From: Clostridiales bacterium | Lineage (GTDB): Bacteria; Bacillota; Clostridia; Christensenellales; Aristaeellaceae | Length of the DNA: 64,000 bases | Direction: 5' to 3' | NCBI GenBank assembly: GCA_004556395.1 | Contig: SFHK01000002.1 | Coordinates: 18,495-82,494 of the forward strand | Shown: positions 1 through 7,970 of the stretch, piece by piece | Layout: each line of letters begins with the position of its first letter | How positions within the stretch are numbered: the stretch's first letter is position 1 | Notes under the pieces: model-generated | What the model was told of the DNA's origin: nothing | Database searches by the model: none | What the model saw: only the letters and a program-made list of their open reading frames with translations | Program-made: the position numbers and the translations under genes

Positions 1-642
1 TTCATTCGAAAGGGCGTGCCGGATCGCCTGCGGGCGGCAATCACGAACGGCATTGCGCTGTGCGTGCTGGTGATCGGCGTATCGGGCGCGATTGAGACGC
101 AGAACCAGCTGCTGATGATCATTTGCATCGTGGTCGGCACGCTGATCGGCGAAGCGCTGAACATCGAGCGCGGCATTGAAAAGCTGGGCGGCGGCGTTCA
201 GCGCATGTTCTCCGGCGGAAGCGGGTTCGCGGAGGGCTTCGTTTCGGCTACGCTGCTGTTTTCCGTGGGCTCGATGGCTGTGGTCGGCTCGCTGGACGCG
301 GGCTTTGGCAACAACGCCACGCTGCTGGCCAAGGCGGCGCTGGACGGCGTGTCGGCGCTGATGTTTGCTTCGACCTACGGCTGGAGCGTCGCGCTGGCGG
401 CCGTGCCGCTGACGCTGTATCAGGGGCTGATCGCGCTGCTGGCCGTGTGGGTCAAGCCGTATCTCGGCGCGGATGTGATCGTCGAGATGAAGGCGGTGGG
501 CAGCGTTATGATCATCGCGCTGAGCGTGAACATGCTGGGGCTTTTGAAGGAAGGCAAGCTGCGGGTGGCGAACATGCTGCCGTCGATGTTCCTGCCGATT
601 CTGGCGCTGCCGCTGGAAGCGTGGATTCGCGGGCTGTTCTGA
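1..642 (+). CDS. DUF554 family membrane protein (5' end outside window)
   Basis: The reading frame is open from the first base, and the earliest start codon inside the window is a GTG at position 16. Known DUF554 (YdfK/YqgA-like) proteins are about 230 residues, so roughly the first 20 residues are missing. The visible part is mostly hydrophobic helices with glycine-rich turns. It contains the family-like stretch GTLIGEALNIERGIEKLGG followed by a serine/glycine-rich segment and FVSATLLFSVGSMAVVGSLDAG. It is an integral membrane protein of unknown function, possibly a transporter. The next gene starts 18 bases downstream, so the two may be cotranscribed. The family call is from pattern recognition only. 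Confidence 0.8.
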   Translation, partial: FIRKGVPDRLRAAITNGIALCVLVIGVSGAIETQNQLLMIICIVVGTLIGEALNIERGIEKLGGGVQRMFSGGSGFAEGFVSATLLFSVGSMAVVGSLDAGFGNNATLLAKAALDGVSALMFASTYGWSVALAAVPLTLYQGLIALLAVWVKPYLGADVIVEMKAVGSVMIIALSVNMLGLLKEGKLRVANMLPSMFLPILALPLEAWIRGLF

Positions 643-660
643 CGGAGAAAGAGGTGCGCA

Positions 661-1605
661 ATGACGAACGAAGCGCTTGAGAAGCGTGCGCGGGAACTCG
701 GCTTCGACCGGGTCTGGGCGCTGCGGCCGATTTACGCGCCGCGCAGGCGCGTAAATCGTCTGAACGCGAACGTGGCGGACGATCCGGAAGCGCTCGCGCC
801 CGGAACGCAGACGGTCATTTTGCTTTTAAAGGGCTACGCACCCTATCGCGAGGCGGCGGAAAACGGCCGCGGCGCGATGATCTCCGCGTATTACGCGGCG
901 TCCAATCAGGCCTACGCGGCGGCGAAGGCGCTGGCGCGGGAGCTGCGCGAGGAGGGCTGGCACACGCTGTCCGGCGCGCAGATTGCCATCAAGCCCATGA
1001 TGGCACAGTATGGTCTGGGGCTGGAAGGGTATAATACGCTGATCGCCGTGGACGGGCTCGGGTCGCGCTTTCACGCGCAGGTGATTCTGACGGACGCGCC
1101 GTTCGCGCGCGAGCCGCTGCCAGAAGTGATGTGCACCGTGGATGAACGGTGCCGCGGCTGCCGCGCGTGCGCGAGAGTATGCCCCGTGGGCGCGATTTCC
1201 GATGCGGGCGTGGACATTGAGAAATGCCTGCGCGCGCGTTCGGAGGGCGAATTCATTCCGCCGGAGCTGCGGCCCTTATACGAGAACCGGCTGCTGGGCT
1301 GCGAAATCTGCCAGAACGCGTGCCTGCGCAACGCCTGTGAAACGCGGGAAATGCCCGCGGACGTGAGCGAATCGCTGGAGCTTGGGCGGCTGCTTCGCGG
1401 TGATCTGGGCGCGCTGGCCGATGAAATCGGGAGAAATTATGCGCGAAAGACGCGCATCCGCGTGAAGGCGGCGATGCTTGCGGGCAACCTGCGCCGCGCG
1501 GACTGCATGGGGGAACTGAAAGAGCTTTTGCGTTCGGATTCGGAGCGTGAGAGCGAGATGGCCGCATGGGCCATACGACAGATAGAAGGGAAGGAAACCA
1601 CATGA
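661..1605 (+). CDS. QueG-like double [4Fe-4S] cluster protein
   Basis: The 314-residue protein resembles the epoxyqueuosine reductase (QueG) family. It has an N-terminal region with the QueG-like stretch YGLGLEGYNTLIAVDGLGS and then a ferredoxin-type double cluster. The cluster motifs are CRGCRACARVCPVGAI and, further on, GCEICQNAC. The C-terminal 80 residues look like a short HEAT-like helical repeat, as in QueG. It is shorter than typical QueG (about 350-390 residues), and no queuosine genes are nearby. It may therefore be a paralogue with a different substrate rather than the tRNA enzyme. The ribosome binding site is a GAGAAAGAGG stretch just before the ATG. Its stop overlaps the next start as ATGA, indicating translational coupling. 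Confidence 0.7.
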   Translation: MTNEALEKRARELGFDRVWALRPIYAPRRRVNRLNANVADDPEALAPGTQTVILLLKGYAPYREAAENGRGAMISAYYAASNQAYAAAKALARELREEGWHTLSGAQIAIKPMMAQYGLGLEGYNTLIAVDGLGSRFHAQVILTDAPFAREPLPEVMCTVDERCRGCRACARVCPVGAISDAGVDIEKCLRARSEGEFIPPELRPLYENRLLGCEICQNACLRNACETREMPADVSESLELGRLLRGDLGALADEIGRNYARKTRIRVKAAMLAGNLRRADCMGELKELLRSDSERESEMAAWAIRQIEGKETT

Positions 1606-2435
1606 GAATCGGCGTTCGCGGACATGACTATGGTACGACCACTGCGACGGAGCTTGCGCGGCGGATTTCCGAAGCGGGCTTCAGCTGTTTGCAGCTTGCG
1701 CTTCACAAGGCGATTGAGGGCGTGCAGCCGGAATACGGACGGCTGAATCCCGGATTCTGCTATGATGTGCGGCGTGCGTTTGAGGACAGGCATCTGGAAG
1801 TGGCCGTGCTGGGCTGCTACATTGACCCGGCTTCGCTGGACGAGGAAAAGCGGCTGTACGATGTGAAGCGCTTCCGCGAGCAGGTGGCGTATTGCCGGCA
1901 GCTGGGCTCGAACATCGTCGCGACGGAAACCAGCAGCTATCAGGGCGACGAGGCCGGTCGAGAAGCGCAGTTCGCGCGCCTGACCGACAGCGTGCTGCGC
2001 ATGGTGGAGCAGGCGGAGCGCTTTGGCGTGTTCGTCGGCATCGAGCCGGTGCACGTGCACACGCTGAACACGCCCGCGCTCACGCGCCGTCTTCTGGACA
2101 TCGTCGCCTGCGACAACATGCAGATCGTGCTCGATCCGATCAACCTGCTTTCTCCGCAGACCATCGACCGTCAGCGCGAGATCATCGACGAATGCCTTGC
2201 GCTGTTCGGCGACCGCATCGTCGCCATTCACGCCAAGGATGTGCAGATTGGCGAAAACGGCCGCTTCCGTCCCTGCGTAATCGGCGACGGTCTGTTCGAC
2301 CACGAATATTTTTATGGGAAGCTTGCGAAGGTCAAGCCGGGTATCAGCGTGCTGCGCGAGGAAGCGCACCCGGAGACGGCCGCGAAGGACATTGCCCGGC
2401 TGAAGCAGTTCATTGCGCGGGCGGAGGGTGTATGA
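1602..2435 (+). CDS. Sugar phosphate isomerase/epimerase (AP endonuclease family 2 fold)
   Basis: This protein of about 277 residues begins MRIGVRGHDYG and has the TIM-barrel pattern of xylose-isomerase-like/AP endonuclease 2 proteins. Putative metal-binding acids and histidines sit in ETSSYQG, VGIEPVHVHTLNTP, VLDPINLLSP and VAIHAKDVQIG. These are the typical Glu, Asp/His and Asp positions at strand ends of the barrel. Such proteins isomerise or epimerise small keto-sugars and inositols, and the substrate cannot be told from sequence. The ATG at 1602 overlaps the upstream stop as ATGA and is preceded by AAGGAAA. The gene also overlaps the following gene by four bases, so genes 661-3633 form one coupled unit. 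Confidence 0.75.
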   Translation: MRIGVRGHDYGTTTATELARRISEAGFSCLQLALHKAIEGVQPEYGRLNPGFCYDVRRAFEDRHLEVAVLGCYIDPASLDEEKRLYDVKRFREQVAYCRQLGSNIVATETSSYQGDEAGREAQFARLTDSVLRMVEQAERFGVFVGIEPVHVHTLNTPALTRRLLDIVACDNMQIVLDPINLLSPQTIDRQREIIDECLALFGDRIVAIHAKDVQIGENGRFRPCVIGDGLFDHEYFYGKLAKVKPGISVLREEAHPETAAKDIARLKQFIARAEGV

Positions 2436-2905
2436 CGTTTGGAATCGCACTGATTCGTTTCACGCTGTTTTGCGTGATTGTGGGAATCGTTCTGATGATT
2501 GTCGGCATGGCGATACCGAGACGCTTTCGTCCGGACGCGTTTCCGTTTCGACCGTGGCGGTCCGAAACGCCGGAGTTTTTCAAAAGGCTGCGCGTGTCGC
2601 GCTGGAAGGGCTACATGCCGGACGCAAGCCGCGTCGTGCGCGGCATGACGCGCAAGCTCGCGGGCAATGACTCGAGCAGCGTGCATCTTGCGCGGCTGGT
2701 GCAGGAAACCTGTGTGGCGGAGCTGACACACTGGGTGCTGATGGCCATCTGCCCGGCGTCGCTTGTGTTCGCGCCGTGCGAGTGGACGCCGCTGTTCATC
2801 CTGCTGTACGACATCGGCAACCTGCCGTTCATCGTGATCCAGCGTTACAACCGGCCGCGGATGATGAAAATTCTGCGGATGAGGGAAGAGAGGGAAAGAG
2901 CATGA
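2432..2905 (+). CDS. CrtO-like glycosyl-4,4'-diaponeurosporenoate acyltransferase family protein
   Basis: The 157-residue membrane protein starts with one long hydrophobic helix (residues about 5-27, ending MIVGMAIPRR). The C-terminal half matches the acyltransferase family of staphylococcal CrtO in the order AELTHW, a hydrophobic segment, and NLPFIVIQRYNRPRM. In staphylococci CrtO adds a fatty acid to the glucosyl carotenoid precursor of staphyloxanthin. No carotenoid genes are visible here, so a different glycolipid acceptor is likely. It sits between two sugar-phosphate isomerases with ATGA overlaps on both sides, which hints at a sugar- or glycolipid-modifying role. The family match is good; the function is inferred. 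Confidence 0.65.
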   Translation: MTFGIALIRFTLFCVIVGIVLMIVGMAIPRRFRPDAFPFRPWRSETPEFFKRLRVSRWKGYMPDASRVVRGMTRKLAGNDSSSVHLARLVQETCVAELTHWVLMAICPASLVFAPCEWTPLFILLYDIGNLPFIVIQRYNRPRMMKILRMREERERA

Positions 2906-3633
2906 ACCGCGCGGGTCTGGTTTCAATCACCTTCCGAAACAAAACGCCCCGGGAAATCGTGGCGCTGATGAAGCGCGCCGGGCTGTCTCAGGTGGAATGG
3001 GGCGGCGACGTGCACGTGAAGCCCGGCGCGGAGAGCGCCGCGGAGGTTCGGCGCATGACCGAGGGCGAGGGTCTGCGCACCAGCGCATACGGCAGCTATT
3101 ACCGGCTGGAGGAAAACGCCTTCGGGCCGTGGCTGGATGAGGCCGAAGCGCTCGGCGCGCCGGTGATTCGCGTGTGGGCGGGTCGAAAGGGCAGCGCCGA
3201 GGTGGACGAGTGGGAGCGCGAGACGCTTGTTCACACGCTGAACGACTGCGTGCGGCAGGCGGCGGAGCGGAACATCGTCGTATCGCTGGAATATCACCCG
3301 AACACGCTGACGGACAGCCGCGACAGCGTGCGCCGCCTGATGCGGGAAAGCGAGACGTCGTTCCACTGGCAGCCGCGCTGGGACTGGCCGGAGGAGGAGC
3401 GCCTTGCGGCGCTGAAGGAGGTCGTGCCGCGGCTGACCTGCGTGCACACGTTTACGTGGCGGCATGAAGGAAAGGGAATCGTTCGCCTGCCGCTGTCGGA
3501 CGGCGCGGAAATGTGGAATCAGGTTCCGGCAAGCGCCGCGAACGCGCCCATGCTTCTGGAATTCGTCGAAAACGACAGCGACGAAGCGCTTCTGCGCGAC
3601 GCGGCGTGGCTGCGCGCGATGCTCGAAAAATAA
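2902..3633 (+). CDS. Second sugar phosphate isomerase/epimerase
   Basis: The protein of about 243 residues (MNRAGLVSITFRNKTPREIV) again shows the xylose-isomerase-like TIM barrel. Likely catalytic or metal positions are QVEWGGDVHV, VSLEYHPNTLTDS, CVHTFTW and LLEFVENDS. It is shorter and clearly diverged from the isomerase at 1602, so it is not a recent duplicate. The ATG overlaps the previous stop as ATGA and has a GAGGGAAAGAG ribosome binding site. It ends the operon that began upstream. The next gene, smpB, has its own promoter. Substrate unknown. Confidence 0.72.
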   Translation: MNRAGLVSITFRNKTPREIVALMKRAGLSQVEWGGDVHVKPGAESAAEVRRMTEGEGLRTSAYGSYYRLEENAFGPWLDEAEALGAPVIRVWAGRKGSAEVDEWERETLVHTLNDCVRQAAERNIVVSLEYHPNTLTDSRDSVRRLMRESETSFHWQPRWDWPEEERLAALKEVVPRLTCVHTFTWRHEGKGIVRLPLSDGAEMWNQVPASAANAPMLLEFVENDSDEALLRDAAWLRAMLEK

Positions 3634-3636
3634 AGG

Positions 3637-3665
3637 TTTACAACCGGCGCCGTTCGTGGTATAAT
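3637..3665 (+). promoter_or_regulatory. Sigma-A promoter for smpB
   Basis: TTTACA at 3637-3642 and TATAAT at 3660-3665 are separated by 17 bases, directly upstream of smpB. This is a near-consensus vegetative promoter. Confidence 0.8.
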
Positions 3666-3693
3666 GAACGATGCATGACAGGAGGCGAAGAGA

Positions 3694-4152
3694 ATGCCGG
3701 ATTCGGAGATCAAGGTTGTGGCACAAAATCGAAAAGCCCGGCATGACTACTTCGTGGAGGAAACCTTCGAAGCGGGCATTGAGCTGCGCGGCACGGAGGT
3801 CAAGTCCATTCGTCTCGGAAAATGCAACCTGAAGGATTGCTACGCGGCGGTTGAGCACGGCGAGATGCTGGTGTACGGCATGCACATCAGTCCCTATGAA
3901 AAGGGAAACATCTTCAATACCGATCCGCTGCGCCCGAAGCGCCTTCTGATGCACAAGGCGGAGATTCGCAAGCTCGATCAGACCACGGTTCTGAAGGGCA
4001 TGACGCTGATTCCGCTGAGCGTGTATCTGAAGAAGGGGCGCATGAAGGTGCAGCTGGGTCTGTGTCGCGGCAAAAAGAACTACGACAAGCGCGACGACAT
4101 GGCCAAGCGCGACGCAAACCGCGAAATCGAGCGCAGCATGCGCCAGAAATAG
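3694..4152 (+). CDS. smpB: SsrA-binding protein SmpB
   Basis: The 152-residue protein has the full SmpB pattern: KVVAQNRKARHDYFVEETFEAGIELRGTEVKS at the start, then NIFNTDPLRPKRLLMHKAEI, and the basic tail LCRGKKNYDKRDDMAKRDANREIERSMR. SmpB binds the tRNA-like end of tmRNA and carries it into stalled ribosomes for rescue and peptide tagging. Its partner ssrA begins 15 bases downstream, the commonest arrangement in Firmicutes. The ATG follows an AGGAGGCGAAGAG ribosome binding site. Length and motifs are typical and nothing is missing. Confidence 0.98.
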   Translation: MPDSEIKVVAQNRKARHDYFVEETFEAGIELRGTEVKSIRLGKCNLKDCYAAVEHGEMLVYGMHISPYEKGNIFNTDPLRPKRLLMHKAEIRKLDQTTVLKGMTLIPLSVYLKKGRMKVQLGLCRGKKNYDKRDDMAKRDANREIERSMRQK

Positions 4153-4166
4153 CAGTTCCGCATCAT

Positions 4167-4514
4167 GGGGGCGTATTTGGTTTCGACGGGGACTCAGGGG
4201 AGAAGAGAAGCGAGCGGCAGCCCCGATCTGCCATAAAATCGGGAAAAACAATAACTGCGAATAACGACAGTTACGCCGTCGCCGCTTAATGCGGTGACCG
4301 TCGACCCTAAGCCTCCTGCGGCGTAGGTCATCGGCGTCATAAAGGCAGGGAACGGGCCCAATAAAGCTTTGAAGCGGGCCGGCATTTATGAAGCTACCGT
4401 AGGCGGAATCCTGTTCGCGGGAGTCCGTCGAGGGGAATCCTAAAACACGAACTGCGCTCGGAGACGCTCTTTTCGTCGGGTTTTCGGACAGGGGTTCGAC
4501 CCCCCTCGCCTCCA
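4167..4514 (+). ncRNA. ssrA: Transfer-messenger RNA (tmRNA)
   Basis: The gene opens with GGGGGCGTATTTGGTTTCGA and closes with a T-arm (GGGGTTCGACCCC) followed by CGCCTCCA; the first seven bases pair with CGCCTCC to form the acceptor stem. The tag reading frame is at 4257-4289 and reads ANNDSYAVAA before a TAA stop, close to the common AANDNYAVAA tag. The sequence after the discriminator A is TACCAG, so the terminal CCA is not encoded and must be added enzymatically. The molecule rescues stalled ribosomes together with SmpB and ends in a clear terminator. Confidence 0.97.
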
Positions 4515-4519
4515 TACCA

Positions 4520-4558
4520 GTCCAGCCGGAAATGCAGATTTCGGCTGGACGCTTTTTA
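4520..4558 (+). terminator. Intrinsic terminator of ssrA
   Basis: The hairpin has GTCCAGCCG pairing with CGGCTGGAC, plus an AAAT/ATTT extension, and is followed by GCTTTTTATT. Confidence 0.9.
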
Positions 4559-4620
4559 TTCAGACGCTTTTCACGTTTTTCAGGCCTTGGGACGAACCCA
4601 TCGATTCCGGAGCGGGCGGT

Positions 4621-5186
4621 TCATTGATACAGCCGCAATCCGGCTAAGAACATTTTATTGATTTCCTCGTTGATCTGCGCCAATGACAGATCGATTTCAC
4701 TTTTCATGCACAGGTGTACAGCTCGATCAGGCCGCTGGCGAGGACGTGGACAAAGACCAGAAAGCCGTATTTGTCGCGGCTGGGTTCGTCGTCGATATTG
4801 GCGACCAGGCGGTCGATGAACAGCTTTTTCAGTTTTTCCAGAAAAATCGGATAGTTTTGCGTGTGCACCAGCATCCGGCAGTCGTCCTCGTCGTTTAGGA
4901 TAAACTGCTCGAAGCGCTTGAGCAGCGGCAGCGGGTGATCCAGCTTCTGGCTGAACAGCGTCTGATCCAGATAGAGGTTGAACTTCTGGATGAACTCGTT
5001 TTTGATTTCCTCCGCGATGGCGCTCACATCCGGGTAATGGGCGTAGAAGGTGTTGCGGCTCAGGTTGGCGCGGTTCACCACGTCCACCACCGTGATCTTC
5101 GACGCGTCCTTTTCCGTGGACAGCTCGATATACGCCTTGCGCAGCATATTTTTGGAACGCAGCACGCTTCGATTGGGCTTGACCAT
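4621..5186 (-). pseudogene. TetR/AcrR family regulator, frameshifted near its C terminus
   Basis: The N-terminal helix-turn-helix is intact: KITVVDVVNRANLSRNTFYAHYPDVSAIAEEI. The start at 5186 is chosen because CTGGAGGGATCGTC precedes that ATG. The frame ends early at 4704 after LASGLIELYTCA. Immediately downstream another frame continues with CMKSEIDLSLAQINEEINK followed by MFLAGLRLYQ, a typical TetR C-terminal helix ending at 4621. Adding a single base near 4710 would join the two into about 188 residues, a normal family length. This is either a real frameshift or a sequencing error in a short C run. The gene is divergent from a truncated oleate hydratase, its probable former target. Confidence 0.75.
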
Positions 5187-5270
5187 GACGATCCCTCCAG
5201 AATTTTTTGTAAAATAAGGACACTTTCTGCACATCTGTACGTTTTTGCGCATTTCGCGGAAAATTGACCG

Positions 5271-5300
5271 TTGTGTTTTCACACCTTGAGTCATTATAAT
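5271..5300 (+). promoter_or_regulatory. Promoter for the truncated oleate hydratase
   Basis: TTGTGT at 5271-5276 and a perfect TATAAT at 5295-5300 have an 18-base spacer. A short inverted repeat, CCTCCG (5309-5314) and CGGAGG (5323-5328), lies just downstream. It could be an operator or a leader hairpin. Confidence 0.55.
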
Positions 5301-5355
5301 CAGGCCATCCTCCGAAGTAAAGCGGAGGAAATGAAAAAGCAAGGAGCTGGAAACG

Positions 5356-5640
5356 ATGAAGTTTTACGATCAGATCACCCCGAAAATCCCAGAGCGCATC
5401 GAAGAAAAGCACGTGCACATCATCGGCAGCGGCATTGCCGGTCTGGCCGCCGCGGTGTATCTCGTTCAGGACGCCAAGATGCCGGGCAAAAACATTACGA
5501 TCTATGAAGCGCGCCCCAATCTGGGCGGCTGTCTGGAAGCCTTCGGCAGCGCCGATGACGGCTATCTGAGCACGGGCGCTCGTGAGCCGGAACCGTATTT
5601 CCAGTGCATGGGGATTACAGCATCGAGCGAATTTTCCTGA
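5356..5640 (+). pseudogene. Oleate hydratase N-terminal fragment (truncated)
   Basis: The frame starts after an AAGGAGCTGGAAACG ribosome binding site. It encodes the FAD-binding N terminus of the oleate hydratase (myosin-cross-reactive antigen) family: HVHIIGSGIAGLAAAVYLVQD, then EARPNLGGCLEAFGS and GYLSTGAREPEPYFQCM. Intact enzymes are about 570-650 residues and hydrate oleic acid to 10-hydroxystearate. Here the homology stops near 5610 after only about 85 residues and a stop follows at 5640. The downstream DNA is the 3' end of an oppositely oriented cupin gene. A deletion therefore appears to have removed the remaining 80 % or more. The fragment cannot be catalytic. Confidence 0.8.
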
Positions 5641-5653
5641 AATGGGGGAAGTT

Positions 5654-6040
5654 CTACGAGTCGTATAGGGAGTGTTCATTCTGGCACGCGTTTTTGCCGT
5701 TGGAGTCGGGGCGCTTCGTGGAAATCTTGATGACGGTGGCGGTCCGGTCGCCGTTGTTCCAGATGGAATGCGGGATCATCCCATCCACGAATACCTCCTG
5801 ATTCTTGCCCGCGAGGATTTCTTTGTCACCGGAGATGATGCGCACTTCGCCGTCTACGACGATGAAGAGGTGGTTGTCGCTGTGCGTATGGTTGTTTTCG
5901 GGGCCGCCGCCGTTTTTCTCGATGTAGGCGATCGCGCCCCCCCCCCAGTGGATGTCGCCCATTTCGTCAAACAGCTTTTTCGCCAGAAAGCCCCTGTGGC
6001 CCTCTGGGGTGATGAATGGATTTTCCGTTCGTGCGTTCAT
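5654..6040 (-). CDS. Cupin domain protein
   Basis: The 128-residue single-domain cupin has the conserved metal-binding motif 1, HTHSDNHLFIVVDGEVRI, and a second motif region around VDGMIPHSIWNNGD. Small cupins of this type bind a metal and act as sugar isomerases, dioxygenases or sensors; the role cannot be assigned. The ATG at 6040 follows CAAGGAGAATCGC. It lies 15 bases downstream of the DUF4097 gene on the same strand and is probably the second gene of that operon, under the promoter at 6894-6922. The C-terminal tail after TKRPDSNGK looks unstructured and runs towards the deletion scar of the oleate hydratase remnant. Confidence 0.75.
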   Translation of the reverse strand: MNARTENPFITPEGHRGFLAKKLFDEMGDIHWGGGAIAYIEKNGGGPENNHTHSDNHLFIVVDGEVRIISGDKEILAGKNQEVFVDGMIPHSIWNNGDRTATVIKISTKRPDSNGKNACQNEHSLYDS

Positions 6041-6055
6041 TGCGATTCTCCTTGT

Positions 6056-6801
6056 TCATCGGATTTCGAGATTTCCGCTGGATGTTTCGACGGCGAGCTG
6101 GGTTGCGCCCTCTCCGAATACGTACAGATCGCCCCTTCGCGTATAGCTTCGGTCGGTGTGCAGACTTCTGCTGCTTGAGGTGAAGGAGGCCTCCGCGCCG
6201 CCCTCCGGCAGCATCGCGCAGACCGTGCCGCTGGATGTGCGAACGGAGACTGACGGCGCGTCCGCGAGCGCCAGCTCCACGCGGCCGCTGCTCGTTGTGA
6301 CGGAGACCTCGTCCGCAAGCACGCTTCTTATGACGACATTGCCGGAGGACGCGGCGCATTCCAGCGTCTTTGCCGAAACCGTGCCCAGATCGACGGAACC
6401 GGACGAGGTGCGGCATTTGAGCGACGGAGCCGAGAGCCGGCCGAGCTGGATGGAACCGGAGCTGCCGCTGAGGTCGACGCGGTTGGCGGTCACCGTGCCA
6501 AGGCTTATGTCGTCGGAGAGGACGGCGATCAGAAGATCGTTTTGGGAAAGCGCGTCCGCCTTGACGAGCGCGGACGTTGCGTGAATGGAAAGGACGATTC
6601 CCTTTGGAATTTCGAGGGTCAGACGCTTATCCGTTGAATTCAGCCGTACCTTCGCGCCGGACGCGCAGAAGCGAATGCGCAGAACGCCGTCGTCCAGCAG
6701 GGAATGTAATCCGGCACGTCTGCCTGCCCGTGGCTCATGAACTTCTCCACCAGCGCGCCCAGCAGACAGTCGCGCCGATAGGTCTTTGGAAGAATTGCCA
6801 T
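6056..6801 (-). pseudogene. DUF4097 beta-strand repeat protein, apparent frameshift near 6700
   Basis: Most of the frame is the right-handed beta repeat typical of DUF4097/adhesin-like proteins, with repeated units such as SSGSIQLG, SSGSVDLGTV, SSGNVVIRSV, SSGRVELALA and SSGTVCAML. The best start is the ATG at 6801, which follows AGGAGGCGGCGT and opens MAILPKTYRRDCLLGALVEK. That frame leaves the repeat domain at about 6700. Adding one base in the CCC run there (GGG at 6700-6702 on the plus strand) joins DYIP to LLDDGVLRIRF and gives one 248-residue protein. This is a true frameshift or a homopolymer sequencing error. The operon continues into the cupin gene and is preceded by a promoter and palindrome shared with two other loci. 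Confidence 0.65.
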
Positions 6802-6827
6802 ACGCCGCCTCCTCACGCATTTCATGA

Positions 6828-6922
6828 GTTAGATTCATCTAACCGCAGGGGCTTGAAAAACTGCCTCGCGGCAGTCCATCTATCTACGCCCCTATTTTAT
6901 CACGCAGGAAACCAGAAATCAA
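6828..6922 (-). promoter_or_regulatory. Promoter, inverted repeat and GTTAGA palindrome (copy A)
   Basis: On the minus strand, TTGATT (6917-6922) and TAAAAT (6894-6899) have a 17-base spacer. They are followed by the inverted repeat ACTGCC-N4-GGCAGT (6860-6875), with a GCGA loop and a T run after it in the transcript. Sixteen bases further on is the palindrome GTTAGATTCATCTAAC (6828-6843). The same order and spacing occur at 13568-13652 and 17902-17987. The element precedes the DUF4097-cupin pair. Confidence 0.75.
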
Positions 6923-6997
6923 TCGGATGCCTGTCTTAAATTCTTGAAACGCCGCGGTGATGTTTTTCCGCATTTGCGGACTTGCGCACATGGGCAC

Positions 6998-7027
6998 TTG
7001 AATTGCGCCGCGTCGGAATGCTATAAT
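6998..7027 (+). promoter_or_regulatory. Promoter of the LysR-type regulator
   Basis: TTGAAT at 6998-7003 and TATAAT at 7022-7027 have an 18-base spacer. They lie 35 bases before the regulator's start. Confidence 0.65.
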
Positions 7028-7061
7028 GGCAGGGAAGGGGCGCGACGGAGAGGGGAGATGG

Positions 7062-7961
7062 ATGTTCAAGCAGCTTCGGTATTTTCGGTCGGTGGTGCGG
7101 CTGAACAGCTTTTCCGCGGCGGAGGAGGAAAACTACATTTCGCAGTCCGCCATTTCCCGGCAGGTGCAGGCGCTGGAACGCGAGCTGGGCTTCCAGCTTC
7201 TGGAACGGAAGAATCGTTTGTTTGCGCTGACGGAGGCCGGGGCGTACTTTTATCAGAAGAGTCTGGTGCTGACGGCGGATTGCGAGAGAATGTGCGCGGA
7301 GGCGGCGAAGATTGCCCACGGCGACGGCGCGAGCCTGACGATCGGCTTCCTGCGCAGCTATGCCGGCGACGAGTTTCACGGCGCGCTGGAGGATTTTTCC
7401 GCGCGGCACCCGGATGTGGCGGTGTCGGTGGAATACGGCAATCACGAGGAGCTGTACGTCCTGCTGCGCACGGGGCAGGCGGATCTGGTGCTCAACGATC
7501 AGTGGCGCGTGTTTTCGGACGAATACGTCAACCTCATCCTGACGGCCTGCCGCAGTCTGCTGGAGGTTTCCGCGCACAGCCCGCTCGCGCAGATGGAGCG
7601 GATTTCGCCGCGGGAATTGAAGAATTTCCCGTGCATTCTGGTGGCTTCGCCGTCGCAGCGGGAAACGGAGCAGGCGTATTACCAGCAGGCTGTGGGCTTT
7701 CAGGGCGACTTTCTGTTCGCGGAAAATTTGGAGGAAGCCCGGCTGATGGTAATCGGCCGCAAGGGCTTCATGCCCGTGGAGGGCACGGGCGAGCGGCTCA
7801 TGATGGGCGCGCCCATCACCCGTGTTCCGCTGGTGCGCGGGAATGAACCGATTCTGCGCAATTATTGCGCGTTCTGGCAGAAGAAAAACGGGAATCCCTA
7901 TGTGGCGGAGTTCGCGGAGCTGCTGAAGAAGCAGTTTCAGGACGGGGCGCAGAGGGGATAG
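7062..7961 (+). CDS. LysR family transcriptional regulator
   Basis: The protein of about 299 residues has an N-terminal winged helix (MFKQLRYFRSVVRLNSFSAAEEENYISQSAISRQVQALE with LERKNRLFALTEAG). It is followed by a LysR substrate-binding domain. The start at 7062 is preferred over an earlier in-frame ATG because GGAGAGGGGAG lies just before it and the helix-turn-helix then starts at the usual residue 2-5. Its gene is 9 bases upstream of the UvrA-like gene on the same strand, so the two are probably cotranscribed. LysR regulators are more often divergent from their targets. The inducer is unknown. Confidence 0.88.
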   Translation: MFKQLRYFRSVVRLNSFSAAEEENYISQSAISRQVQALERELGFQLLERKNRLFALTEAGAYFYQKSLVLTADCERMCAEAAKIAHGDGASLTIGFLRSYAGDEFHGALEDFSARHPDVAVSVEYGNHEELYVLLRTGQADLVLNDQWRVFSDEYVNLILTACRSLLEVSAHSPLAQMERISPRELKNFPCILVASPSQRETEQAYYQQAVGFQGDFLFAENLEEARLMVIGRKGFMPVEGTGERLMMGAPITRVPLVRGNEPILRNYCAFWQKKNGNPYVAEFAELLKKQFQDGAQRG

Positions 7962-7970
7962 GAGCGAAAC

